Source of the DNA: Volvox africanus
Taxonomy: Eukaryota; Chlorophyta; Chlorophyceae; Chlamydomonadales; Volvocaceae
Assembly (NCBI GenBank): GCA_030268105.1
Contig: BSDZ01000033.1
Location: 507,501-571,500 of the forward strand
Length of the DNA stretch: 64,000 nucleotides
Direction: 5' to 3'
This document shows positions 1 to 11,236 of the stretch, in pieces. The translations under genes and the position numbers were made by a program. Below the pieces are notes generated by a model that worked only from the letters and a program-made list of their open reading frames with translations, made no database searches and was not told the DNA's origin. Each line of letters opens with the position of its first letter. Positions within the stretch are counted from its first letter, which is position 1.

Positions 1-546
1 CCAGCGACGTAGTTTTGGACACAACTAAAATCCATGACTTGTTACCATCTCCCATCCCTCACCTCCTACTTGTTTTCCGAACTCATATAATCAAGGCTAA
101 TTCCGTCCCACCCTACCTCCTGTCCTCCTTCCTGGTAATTCTGTAAAGCACCCGTGCAACGAATGTAGTCAGCCGCACTATCAGCCGCTTTAAGGACGTT
201 GCCTAATCAGGATGTTTTAGGTCGGAGGGGCGCCTGGCCGTCGAGGTTGGTCAAGATGGCATCATGCAGATGGCTGGGGGCAGGACAGGAGGGGAAGCAC
301 GTGAAAGGGCGTAATTCTGTAAGTATAGATCTAGATGCCCACATGGGTATGACCGGATCACGGCCTATGGAGGAGGGCGCGGCATGAGACACATGTTGGG
401 TACCCCGCGCCAGTTCTGAGTCTGGGGCCGTTCCGCGACTGCCGGCTGCTCTCGATTGAGACTCGCGGACGGCACACTTTCAGTACGGAAACATGCACGG
501 CCGAGTGTTGTACCCGGGGCTATATGTTCGCGCATGCACGCAAGAT

Positions 547-683
547 TTTGTGACAAGCACGCGCGGTTTAAGCCCATGAAACATAGATGCTCTTTTAAGG
601 CTAAGCCCCATGTCCAGTTCCCTTCTCCAACCTCTCTGTTGTAATCATGTACGGCGCTGGTCAGTGCCCCACGATCTGGCTAA
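547..683 (+). repeat. Interspersed repeat, inverted partner of 6042-6190
   Basis: About 140 bp here reads, in reverse complement and with scattered mismatches, as 6042-6190. The best-matching core includes AAGCCCCATGTCCAGTTCCC and the stretch GCGCTGGTCAGTGCCCCACG. The two copies flank the membrane-protein gene, NDUFB7 and the 5' half of the SWIM-RING-ZZ gene. No tRNA-like A or B box or reading frame explains it. It is probably a short interspersed element; the family is unknown. Confidence 0.75.
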
Positions 684-776
684 GGAAAACCTCCCCACCC
701 TTGTACGACGTCCTCAGTTTGTCGGGGCAGCTTTCCGCTTTAGGTATAATCTTTTCCCCGTTTGTGGTCCTTCCAT

Positions 777-896
777 TCACATTCGTGTTGCCGGTCCCAT
801 ATGGGGGGGCATATTCCTGACGTCCTGGTCACTCTGCACCTCACCGTACCGATCCAACAAGCCCATCTCTGCCACCAGGTTGGCGAGTTCTACCCC
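777..896 (-). other. Coding-like minus-strand stretch, unassigned
   Basis: After an AG at about 894-895 the minus strand reads about 38 codons to a TGA at 777-779. It contains LANLVAEMGLLDRY and then RNMPPHMG, which looks like protein rather than noise. It could be the last exon of a gene I cannot reconstruct, or an alternative 3' exon of the neighbouring membrane-protein gene. The rest of 1-1040 shows no gene I can support. Confidence 0.2.
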
Positions 897-1040
897 TCCG
901 CCGCATTATACATTGCTGCCGTGCAGCGGGAGGGCGGGCTCTCCGAGTAGGCGCTGGCCACACTGACACGAGCTGTGAAGGTCCCTGTTGAGTCGGTGCC
1001 CCTTGTGGGTTTGCCGCCGAGTGCCCCTATGCGAATAAGG

Positions 1041-2061
1041 TCAGTATGGCGCATGAACGGAATGGCTTGGTCGTCCCATGTCCTGAAGTTAAGCAATATT
1101 TCGACCACGATAGAGGACTTCCGTATTCGCAGGGTTAGCAGAAACCGCTTTTTTGTACTAGATATGTATTCATGGAAGGAGTGCAACGCACAAGGGTAGC
1201 GGAAATGAAGCATACCCGCAGATTAGGTGACGTATGAGGGGTTTGCGTCTCCGGGTTGGGCAGCAACAGGGCCCAACAGGGCCCAACAGCAACGACGTAG
1301 GCGCAATCCTGAGGTCGTTTCGTGACGAGATGCACACAGCACATTCACCCATCTGCAGGCGCTAAAACTTACCGCTGATGCTGGTGAACATGCCATCATA
1401 AGCGTGGCACCCAGGGAGGCGACCGCAATCACGTGCGCAGTGTTGAGACCTCCCAGCTTCGGTAGTAGCCCGCTTGTGTACTCCTGTGTGCTATAGCAAA
1501 AGAACATTGCTGAGATGCCAATTGTAACCCTAGTACCTGCAAGGGGAAACTTCATGCATTTGCCACGAGCTTTTTGTTTACCCACAGCAGAACCTGGACC
1601 CATGTATCTGCTCCTTGCCATTAATAAGATATTCGTACCTGCTGCCACAACAAATATACTGAGGGCATATTCGGTTCTATGATACTCAGGTAAACGACTC
1701 AGAGTGAGATGATTTCAAATATGGCTGCATACATACTTGTGCTCTGTGATCTATGGCAACTTCAGTACCCGCGCCCCGATGGCCATATAATAGCGGCACA
1801 AGGATGACTGCCACACTACAAGCCACCAAGACGTCCTGGAACACGGGCGACGACAGCACCGTGGAGGTGCTGCCATCCGAAGTGCTTCCGATTACGCTGT
1901 TAACGTTTTTCACAAGATGTCTATGCTGGTGCGCTAGGATATTCCGTTATCACGGTCTGTTCTATGGACAAGAGGCAGAACCGGTGTCTATAACAAGAAA
2001 TTAATTACATATTTACAAGGTATACCGCGTAAATGCCTTCGCCGCACCTGATACTTTCCAT
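1041..2061 (-). CDS. Predicted multi-pass membrane protein, unknown family
   Basis: I do not recognise this protein. Six exons join in consistent phase on the minus strand: 2061-2048, 1920-1737, 1684-1582, 1536-1373, 1308-1216 and 1082-1041. The product is 199 residues. The first exon holds only four codons and two bases after the ATG. About four hydrophobic segments are visible: near residues 34-50 (FQDVLVACSVAVILVPLL), 70-85 (IFVVAAGTNILLMA), 103-115 (VTIGISAMFF) and 135-152 (HVIAVASLGATLMMACS). A fifth weak one lies in exon 5. There is no signal peptide or catalytic motif I can name. The gene lies head-to-tail behind NDUFB7 with a very short gap, so its promoter must overlap the NDUFB7 3' end. 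The four central exons are well supported by splice sites and phase; the first and last exons are less certain. Confidence 0.6.
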
Positions 2062-2278
2062 GAGTAACTGAATTAACAGGCCAGACGTACTCCAAAAAAG
2101 CACCACAATACGCAGTTAGTGCAACCGAAGTCGCATTCAGAGCGTGAGTCAGCGCTGTCCCATTAGGAAACACGCTCCACACGTTTCTCTGCCGATAACT
2201 ACTCCCTCTGTAAGGTACTGTCCTTCCAGGGATGAAGGCCTACCGATCACCCTTCCCCACAGGGCAAGGTTTCAATTA

Positions 2279-2283
2279 TTACA
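2279..2283 (-). terminator. Polyadenylation signal TGTAA for NDUFB7
   Basis: TGTAA on the minus strand, about 119 bases after the NDUFB7 stop. TGTAA is the usual poly(A) signal in volvocine algae. Assignment is by position only. Confidence 0.5.
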
Positions 2284-2401
2284 AGCTATGGAGGCTGCGC
2301 CATGCCCACATATGCCTCCGCACACAATTCGTATGTGCCAGCACGCTCGACCCTAACGAATTCGCACTCCCATGCCAGGCCAATCGCTGTAATTGCGGTC
2401 C

Positions 2402-3018
2402 TTATGCAGTGATAAGACCACGCCTGCGCTTCTCCTCAATCGCAATAGCAACTCGGCGCTGCAAGGGGTGGCAGAATGGAAGTTACAAGTTTGTGTTCTG
2501 TGCCAACCACTAAGCACGAGGAAAGTACTAAGGAACCGCGAGACGCTTCCCGGTGCTGATCAGCCTGGCAATATGCATAGAGAGCAATATGTATGTAGGT
2601 GATCAGGCACCATTAATATCAAGATTGTACCATAACAACAGGGGTGATATCACGCACCTTAAACTCCTTGTACTCGCACTTGTTGTACGCGTGCAACTCG
2701 TGGTGGCACTTGGTCCTCCAGGAGAATCCACTGGTCAGGCGGCACTCCTTGTAGTCGATGAAGAGATGAGCACAGTAGTCCCGATAGTGGTACGGGACAT
2801 CAGCAGCATCCATTTGCTCCTGCGAGTGACCGCGAGAAATCAAATCACGATTTTCAGGATTCTTTTCAGCATTGCAAATTCCGTTTTCACTTTGGCAGGA
2901 CTTTCCAAGGACTACGCCGTGCGAAAAACAGACGCACGTAGACTTGAATATGTTTACGAGGAGCTTATGGTCTTACCTGTGTGGCCTTCATGGGAGGTGG
3001 AGGAAACCTATCGGCCAT
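2402..3018 (-). CDS. NDUFB7: NADH:ubiquinone oxidoreductase subunit NDUFB7 (B18)
   Basis: Accessory subunit of mitochondrial complex I, on the intermembrane-space face of the membrane arm. Three exons, 3018-2977, 2819-2658 and 2458-2402 on the minus strand, all joined in phase 0 with GT-AG introns. They give 86 residues (14 + 54 + 18). The diagnostic part is the twin CX9C helical hairpin of the CHCH fold. RDYCAHLFIDYKECR supplies the first pair (nine residues between the cysteines) and KCHHELHAYNKCEYKEF the second. These cysteines form two disulfides during Mia40-dependent import, so no cleaved presequence is expected, and none is seen. The N-terminus (MADRFPPPPMK) and basic C-terminus (EEKRRRG) fit the family. 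At 86 residues it is shorter than animal homologues. It shares its upstream region with the divergent SWIM-RING-ZZ gene. Confidence 0.93.
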
Positions 3019-3369
3019 CTAAACGCCTTCTCCTAGCTTGGCGAGTTCACGAGGGCGGCACCTTGAAAGGCCGTTAACACCCCAAGCTACAGAGAAATTG
3101 CCTATACAAATTTTAGCAAGCATGGCATCTATGTAAGCTTCTTCTATGGCCTGCAAATAGCCGTTTCGTGTATCATTGGCAAGCTGCCGTACATCCTTAC
3201 ACTGCAGTCGGAACTCAAAGCGCACCAAGACGCCACCTACTGGTGTAACAAGATACTTTGATATCTACATCAGCCAATCACGATGGAATTCGTAGGTTTT
3301 GAGGCTTGTGCTTCGCCATGTGCACGCTTACCTCGTAGATAGTTTCGCCACCGCTCAGGTTCTGATTGT
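3019..3369. promoter_or_regulatory. Shared intergenic region of two divergent genes
   Basis: 351 bases separate the ATG of NDUFB7 (minus) from the proposed ATG of the SWIM-RING-ZZ gene (plus). Both promoters and 5' leaders must lie here. I see no clear TATA box, so a shared TATA-less promoter is likely. Confidence 0.45.
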
Positions 3370-6300
3370 ATGGCCGAACGTATCTCCCCATGGAGGCCAA
3401 AGCCATCTCAGGTTCGATGGACAAGGTGGCTTTATCCAAGTGCTCCAGCTGCCCTGCTTTGGGGCCCTTAGCGCTAGCATCTTTACCACCAGGGTTGCAT
3501 TTTTATCGCACTTATATGCTATCGTTACCACAAACTGGGTTTGTTGGCACCACGGCACGCACGTGTATTGTCCGTTGTTTTCTTTGGGTTGCCCACCAGC
3601 ACTGCGCCTAACGCCTATCCTCGGGCTCCCACCACCTACATATACATCCCTTAGGAGGTGGTAGACCTTTTGCAGCAGGTCGGCACCTTGCAACTGTTTT
3701 TGGTGCAGCGCCCTGGGCCAACGTCCTTTATTGTACGAGAGGAGGGAAGCGAGGTGAAGCGGAAGGTGCAGATTGGATCTCGAATCATCTGCTCTTGGTA
3801 GGCTAGTGTTCGACACGGGGATGGGGTTGTTATGGAAGGGCATCACAACACGAGGACCATCCCGCACCCCTTAGTGGTCCATTGGTGGTGCGATTGTTCT
3901 CCCCATGACCGACCAGCCGTCGTGACCAGTCCTTGCTATGGCAAGCCGTCGTGCGCTCGGATATACAGAATGCCCATGCCAGTGAAATACAAACCATTCA
4001 GTATTTCCAGTTTACCTGCACTTCCCGGCCCTCCCAGCTCCCCAGTGGGAGCCAACGGCACAAGTAAGGAGCTATGCCTTCATATTTTGTTCGTAATGGT
4101 CAAGGTGCTACGGGTGCCTGTCAGCAACCCTCTGTTGTGGCAACTTTCACTGAGTGGTGCGGAACAGTATGGACGGATGGGTGGGGCGAGCTAATCGGCG
4201 TTTGGGATTTATCTGTTATTAAAGGCTGTTCGCCGGGCAATAGAGCTTTTGTTGCACCCACCAACCTGCACAAAGTAGCAACCAACCCCCTTTCAGAGCA
4301 TGAGTATATAACCTTACGTGCCGTGCTCCTCTCCACTTGCACAGCTTAGGCGAAACGACCGTAAGCTCACTCCGAGTCGCAGCATGACGCGACTCTGGGA
4401 AATTTGAAACGTTTGCTTCAAGACCTGTACAACTCCTTTCCCTGTCGTCTTAATTTATCTGTTTGCACGGATGTGACCGGAATCTCTGACCGCAGACCGT
4501 GAGCTGGAAGAGGTGCTCCGTTGCGCTATGCAGCCGGAGCGGCCGCCCCGTGAGGTGGTTAAGGTTAAGCCGTCCACGGAAAAAATGTCTACGGGCCAGG
4601 TGAAGCGGAGGGAGATTGATGAGGTACGTACACTGGGGGACAACGCCTCTTCGTGTGACATCGATGAGGTTGCGGACGCCTTCGGCCTTCGGGGAAAAGG
4701 GTGCTCTTAGTCGCGTTCGTGCGAAAAAAAATCGTGAAGCTGTTGGATATCTTGTCTGATGGTGAACCTTTCAAATAGGTTACTCGAGAATGAAGGGTGA
4801 AAGCCAACTTGAAATGGGTGAAATCTGCAAGGAACAGGAACTGCGTGTGTGTTTAACGGCAGGGATTGACAGTTGGTGAGAGATGGACCACGTTTAAAGG
4901 CACCATGTTCAACGCAGATAGCCATATCCTTTTGATTGGAACTTGCATGCCGTCATGCGGTGGTTTACCTTAAACAGGTCCTTTAGCGCCCGTGACAACC
5001 GATTGTGCAACCCCCCCCCCCTTTTGGCGTTATTGTCGCTTGGAGGATTAGGCGGCTGAATCCCTCCTCCTATTTCCGTGTCTTACTGCTTCGATTACTG
5101 CCGCCTGACGCCGCGATGCCTGTCCCACAACCATCGTGATATTCGCGCAGGAGGATCCCTGCCCAATTTGTTACGAGGTGGGTCTAATGCCCGGTGGTCC
5201 CGGTGGTGCGAACCAGAGGTAAACGTTTTGGGGCGCCAACGAGCGGTGGAATGTCGAGTTGGGAAAGCGTTTATCCATGCACAGGTCTAACACGCAATTA
5301 ATCCAATGTATCACGATCCAGTGTATATGTTTAGTACATTTGTGGGTCCCTCCTTATGTCCACAGGACATGATTGGCCAGGACCTTGACAATCTGGTTTG
5401 GTGCAGATTCGGCTGTGGCCGGAACGTACACGGAAAGTGCATGGGGTGAGTTATGCATTTGCTCACTGCAGTGTCAACTCGTCCAGCGGTTGTCTTCCAT
5501 GGCCTCTTGCCATACGATCATGCGCACATCTAGATTCTTTTCGTCATGCTGTCGAGCTGAGTCCAGCAGTAATGTGTTGCTATTGCTGTGCCGCGCGATG
5601 GGGTGGGCGTGGGTTCTTTGCATCATTGATGACATAATCTATCTGCGAATGCCGAAACAGTTAACATAAGCCTCGTTGCTACACTACCTGCAGTTTTTGG
5701 CCAGTCTGCTGCAATCGGTTGCCCTCATGTGCGGATTTTCGCGGCACGTCATGACGGCCTCGTGTTTACCATGTCCTTCCTTGTGTGCCATATTTGCGTC
5801 CCCGTTACCTTAACCGCGTCGCAGCGTCTGGATGGAACATCAGGTACAATCCTTGGGCAAGGAACTCACCTGCCCGTTGTGCCGCTCTGAGTGGGGTGAG
5901 TTTAAGTGGCGGCCACCACCTCCCAAGCGCAAGGTGCGAGAGGAGCGCAAGGACGTACACTATGGCACTCACTGCGGCGCATGCAAGAAGGTTGGTATAG
6001 TCCAGACTGGACGACGCAGTATGGCATGGTGTGATGCCAAACTTAGCCAGATCGTGGGGCACTGACCAGCGCCGTGCATGATTACAACAGGGAGGTTGGA
6101 GAAGGGAACTGGACATGGGGCTTAATCTTGAGAGAGCATCTAAGTTTAATGGGCTTAAAAGTTGAGACAGCGCGTGCTTGTCACCCACCGTTTATGTACG
6201 TGCCCTCGTCAAACATGAGACCAGGCGCCATTGGTGGGCAAGCGGTTCCGCTGTCTTATCTGCGCTGACCTCGACCTGTGCGAGGGGTGCTTCACGGGCG

Positions 6301-9300
6301 GCCACCACCCGCAGCACCCGTTTGCAGTCAAAGCTACCCCAAAGTCTTTTGGCGCGCCTGCGGAGCGTCCGGCAATGATGCCAACCGCTCTGCCCATCAC
6401 CCGGCTTACAGTCCAGCCCACCAGCGGTGCCGCTGCGGGGCAGACATCGCCGCGCCAAGTCCCAAACGCAATGCACCTAGGTCAGCGGACCCATTCCCAC
6501 AGCTACCTGCTTGACGCAGCCAGCAGCAGCAGCCCACCGAGGGCTGCCATGGCCGGTTGCGAAGGGGAAGCTCATGTTGAGGCAGAAGCCCCTGCAGAGA
6601 GGAGGGTCAGCGCCAGCGGTATTACAGGCAGCGGCGGTGGTGTCGGCGGTGGTATCAGCGGCAGCGAGCGTGACGCGCTGGCGATTGGGGTCGTTGGGCA
6701 GCACACGATCCCACCGCGGCAGGCGGGTGGTGGCGGAGGCGCGCCCGGGGCCAGGTACGCTAGCAACATAGTTTTGGACTTTTCTGAAGGATTGCCACCT
6801 CTATACGGCACAGGGGTGGGTCTCGCGAAATCACGGCCGAAATTGACTTCAGTTGTTTGCAGCGGCTGTACGAAACTCCACCGAAGGTCATTGCCCACCT
6901 CCGCAAGTATTGGGAACGTTATTGTTCGCTTTGGGACAGTTACTGAGTATCTGAATATCTCCTCCCTTGAGCCTGCGTTCCCGTTTCAACTGCAAGTTTT
7001 GGGGTCCACGGTATGGTTGTCATATCTGCGTTCCTCATGTGTGTGCGCGTGTGCGTTTGGTTGCAGACATCCCGTACGCGGGACGACAATTGCGAGAGCG
7101 GGCGCTGCGGGCCGGGCAGCGGCCGAGGAGCCGCCCGTCCTGGAAGCGCGCCTCGCGGGGCAGCGGAGGCCTCTACTGGCGGTGGAGGGGCTGACCGTGG
7201 GTCCCGGTGGTGCAGCAGCGGCGGCGGGCCAGGGGCAGCCCCAGGACCTGGCCGACATGCTGGTGAGGAAGCTTATGGGTTCCCTCCAGTGGAGCTCCTT
7301 ATGGGCCCCTTACCCATGAAAAGCACTAAGCCCTTGTGCTAGACACTTCAGGCGTTCGACGAGTGATAGCCGGATACTTCTCTGTAAACAAATGCGGGTT
7401 TGCGCATGAAGCCGCACGGATAGCTTGGATGGAACGTATGCCTAGACCGGCTTGTGCGATGTTCATACTTCGGATAGGACTTGACAATGAGGAGACGGAC
7501 CCTTATGGCATAAGCGGACTTGAAGTTGTTGGCAATTTTGTTTTGTTGCCCGAGAAACAGGACAAGGGAAATCAACAGGCGGTTAGTGCCCTCTTATGTC
7601 CCATCTGCTGGTCATGCATGGCTGGCACCGCCTGCCTGCGGAAAGGCATTTGGATCGCCAATCATATAGAAGTTATGCTAGGCCCACTACGCAAATGACA
7701 GTAAGCGAGCTTTAAGCTCACCAGCGTGAGATGCGCGCCATGATGCTGTTCCCTGGTATGCCACATTTGTCACTATATCTTTTGATTTCCCCCTCCTAAA
7801 CTTCGCCAATCCTCTGTTTGCAGATCCGTCGGGCCGCTCTGGGCCAGCCTTCTCGGCCCGTGTTAGTTCGACGCGCTCGTTCCACAGTAACGCATGACCG
7901 ACCAGCTGTCGAGGGCCCCGGAGGGGCCGGCCCCAGCACCGAGCTTAACCTGGGACTTGCGGGCGTTCCACTGAATACAGGGTGGGACCGCAGTGTGCAG
8001 GGCGAGGCCGCCGGAGCCGGTGAGTCGAAAGTGGGTCTTCCCTTCACTTAAGGACAAGTGTGCATATCTTCCGCAATCGAGAAGGCTCACGATGAATACC
8101 ATGAGGAGATAACCCGATCCAGGCGTGACTAGGGGCACGGTTCCCAATGCAAGGGGCAGAAGTGGGGGTGGGTTGCTTGGTGAGGTGCTAAGCTATTTGT
8201 CTGTGAAGCTGTTTGTGTCTGTCCTGCTGCGTATTTTGGCTTTTTGGCTCCATTAAGAAGTCTTAGTATTCATCCCCACATTTGGTTTGCTGTGCATAAT
8301 GACCATGGGTGGACCTCCAACAATCGCCAACCTGCGTGATTCCCTGCCTTTCGTGGCCCGATTGACAGGCCCCAGTAGCGCGGTGGCTGCGACCTACCGG
8401 CCGCAAGCTGCACAAAGCATCACAGCGCGTCACCCTGCTCGTACTAACGGCCAGATCCCACCTAGGCCGGGTCTGTCCGCCCGGCCGCATCCTCAGCCTT
8501 ACAACGGTGCGATAGCGTGGCCACATCCCTCGGCCGCCTGTGGGCCCATAGTGCCGGCGCCGCCGCAGACAGAACTGATTCTGCACGGCCGCGTGGTGCT
8601 GCATGGCGAGGGTTCATCACCAGGACCTGTGGGCCGGCCGCCTCCAGCACCTTCGCTCCAGGGTAATCTCACGCAACACGGAGCCGCGGGGCCGCACGGC
8701 ACCTTGGTACAGCAACCGTCAGTAGGTATGTAGCTCAGTATGTAGCTATACTCTTAAAAACTTATCATCAATCATTTAGTTTAACTTGATCATCTTTCTA
8801 GTCCGTTGCATAATAAGGAACATGCATGCTTGCCATTAGGAAGTGCGGAGTCTCATCTGATTCCGACGTCTCATCTGTTGGAAAGCTTGAGATTTAAGCC
8901 GCGATCCTGCGACGGTTTGCTTCAATATGCAACGCTGAACGCTCGCCAATCTGGGGGTTAATGACAGGTTAACCCAATTTAGTGATTTATCGTGTTTGCC
9001 ATGTTCTGACAAGTTCGCCGGATGTCTATCCTATAGGAAAGGTTTGTTAAGGATGCTTAGGCTTAAGTGCGGGTACGGGAACGGCATCTTAGTGGGAGTG
9101 GTCAGGTATGGGATTAGGGCGCTGCCTCCGCTCGGATCCCCATCCTTAATCCTGAAGGAAGTGCTGTGTTACCTTTTTACCTGTTCTCCACAACGGTCAC
9201 GGGCTCACGGACATTCGGTTAGCTGGTCAACTATGTTTATAGTGGGTGGGTAGGAGGATGAGGGCGCGGGCGTCCATAGCTGCAAATGTGTTGTTGTTAT

Positions 9301-10750
9301 AGATCTCTACGGCCCCGCGACCACCTGGTTAACTATATGGCAGTACTATATGGCAAGGCCGCACGCAACAAATGGTTTCGGCTTAGAGCACATTGCCCTC
9401 GGCATGACTGGCTTGGCCCCCCCATGAATCTCCTCTCTCCACTGCGCAGGCGTCCGCTGCCGGGGCCCACCGCCCCGGTACGTGCCTCCGTCTGAGCAGC
9501 CCGGACTGCGCCGGTCGCACTCAGCTGGTCCCCAGGGCCTGGCGGTGACCGCCCGTTCAATGGCGCCACACCCTCTGACGCCTGAAACGCCCGCACTTCC
9601 ATCGCAGCAACCCGCGCCACTGCATCCGACAGCCTCGTTGCCCGGCAACGTGCAAAGTGGCGGCGGCCCCTACGGGCCGGCGCCTTACGGCAACGAGACA
9701 TATGGTGGCACTATTCAGTATGACGATAACATGCTAATGGCCTTCACTCACCATATTCCAGGCCCGGCGTCGAGCTTCCGAGAGGGGCTGGAAGCCGACG
9801 GGTGGCTGGTAACAGATGAGGTGCGAGCTGGCGCCGATGGTGACTGGGAAGGTAGTGACGACGACGAGTACGGCGGTGGCGACATGCTTGAGGATTTTCC
9901 ACGCGGTCCTGCAAGCCCTGCGTTGCACCTTTTTAGCTCACGTCCCAACACCGTGCCCTCCGAGCTGGTTAGCGATCTTTACGGCGAGTCCCGGGGTGTA
10001 AGCCGGACTCTAAGCCACAGCCACAGCTTCACGCTTAGCCCATGCCCCAACACCAGGCGCAGTAGCCGTCTGGGCCTGACCCTGAGCCGCAACGGCACGG
10101 TTTGGCCCGCAGCACCGGTCCCAATCAGTCCCGAGCGCAGCAGCCCGTTGGCAGTGGCGACAACAGTAGCGTCAGCAGTGGCTGCAATTGCACACAGTCC
10201 GCAATCCAGTCGCGTGAGCCCTCGCTTGGTCCCCGGACCGAGCAGCAACGTTCACGATGTGGCTCGCGACAGTGTGTTGCTTGCGAGCGTCCGCTTGGAT
10301 GCTGTTGACAATTGGATGGACTCCTTGCGGCAGCGGCAGCAGCGGACATCCCGAGACGGCTGCGCTTCGGCGGGGCACAGCTGCAGCGATGTCACGCCGA
10401 GCGTTAGTCCCAAGGCGCCTCCGGTGGAGGAGTGCTTGATCTCTGCGTCTGTCAGCAGCTCGATTAGCGGTGGTGCGGCAGCCGGAGCAATTTCGGCAGT
10501 TGCACAATTAAGCGCAGTAAATGTGTCGACAGCGGGAGAAGAGTTAGCTGGGACGCTGGGAGTGGCGCGAGGCGAACCTGCTGTGGCCGTGTCGGCTTCG
10601 TTTGAAGACACGTTAACAGCTTTTATGGTTGAGCAGAACACGGCAACAAACCCATCCTTACCAAAAGCCGACCGCTCAAGTATTGAGTTCAATATGTATT
10701 CTAATCCTGTCTTTAATCGGCCATACACGCTGGACATGAGTTTTCAATAG
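3370..10750 (+). CDS. SWIM-RING-ZZ zinc-finger protein (ZSWIM2-like E3 ubiquitin ligase)
   Basis: Probable E3 ubiquitin ligase. Twelve exons agree in phase: 3370-3411, 3655-3797, 4038-4153, 4496-4623, 5151-5177, 5366-5445, 5825-5990, 6225-6754, 7067-7262, 7824-8019, 8267-8725 and 9450-10750, giving 1127 residues. A SWIM finger uses Cys60, Cys62, Cys75 and His77 (CSC, then LCLH). A RING follows with Cys147, 150, 165, 169, His174, Cys177, 195 and 198. A ZZ finger has Cys229, 232, 244, 247, 253 and 256 and a His pair near 262/265 (CADLDLCEGC). SWIM, RING and ZZ in this order is the ZSWIM2 arrangement. ZSWIM2 has a second RING after the ZZ; I find none here. The last 700 or so residues are low-complexity (Pro/Ser/Ala/Gly, one acidic patch), probably disordered. 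The first exon is the least certain; 9450-10750 is one long open exon. A diverged repeat fills the intron at 5991-6224. Confidence 0.88.
6042..6190 (-). repeat. Interspersed repeat, second copy, inside an intron
   Basis: Reverse-complement partner of 547-683, lying wholly within the intron between the RING/ZZ exons (5991-6224). It fills about two thirds of that intron, so it was probably inserted there. Confidence 0.75.
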
Positions 10751-10972
10751 AACATAAGGCATGCGAACTACGGGGTGGGCGGATGACAGTAGTGTTTCCT
10801 GGTGCTTCCAAATAATTGAACACGAGCAATCATCGCATACCCATTTGCGGGTACACAAATTATTATCCAGCCGAGATGTTGGACAAAGCACCGAAATGTG
10901 CAATTAAGATGCGCAACAGACACCACGGCCTGCACGCGAAGCGACAATCCCGATGCATATGGTACGCATGCG

Positions 10973-10977
10973 TGTAA
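10973..10977 (+). terminator. Polyadenylation signal TGTAA of the SWIM-RING-ZZ gene
   Basis: TGTAA 223 bases after the stop codon at 10750, and before the promoter of the next gene. Position and motif only. Confidence 0.5.
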
Positions 10978-11080
10978 TATACATTGTACATACAGCTCGC
11001 CCAGGTGTCGTATACAGAATTGTGTTGTTCCGTTGTGTTTCTGTCCATGCAGTGTACGACGCGTGTTGCTGCGGCCGGGG

Positions 11081-11086
11081 TATAAA
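11081..11086 (+). promoter_or_regulatory. TATA box of the UDP-glucose dehydrogenase gene
   Basis: TATAAA preceded by a GC-rich run (GCGGCCGGGG), 151 bases upstream of the ATG. Spacing allows a 5' leader of about 120 bases. Confidence 0.5.
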
Positions 11087-11236
11087 GCAGGTATCCGATT
11101 AGCCTCTGGCATAGCAAGTTCTTTGAGGCTGTTATTTTGGTATAGGTCTTGCTCTAATCCTTCTTTGTAAGCTTTTTTGAATTAGCTTTCATACCTGCTG
11201 CGCGGCGTTTTGTTCTTCGATAGCCCCTGCACGAAA

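Noticed and set aside
3355..3867. Minus-strand 170-codon frame
   Set aside because: Overlaps the plus-strand SWIM exon at 3655-3797, which matches the family in sequence and phase.
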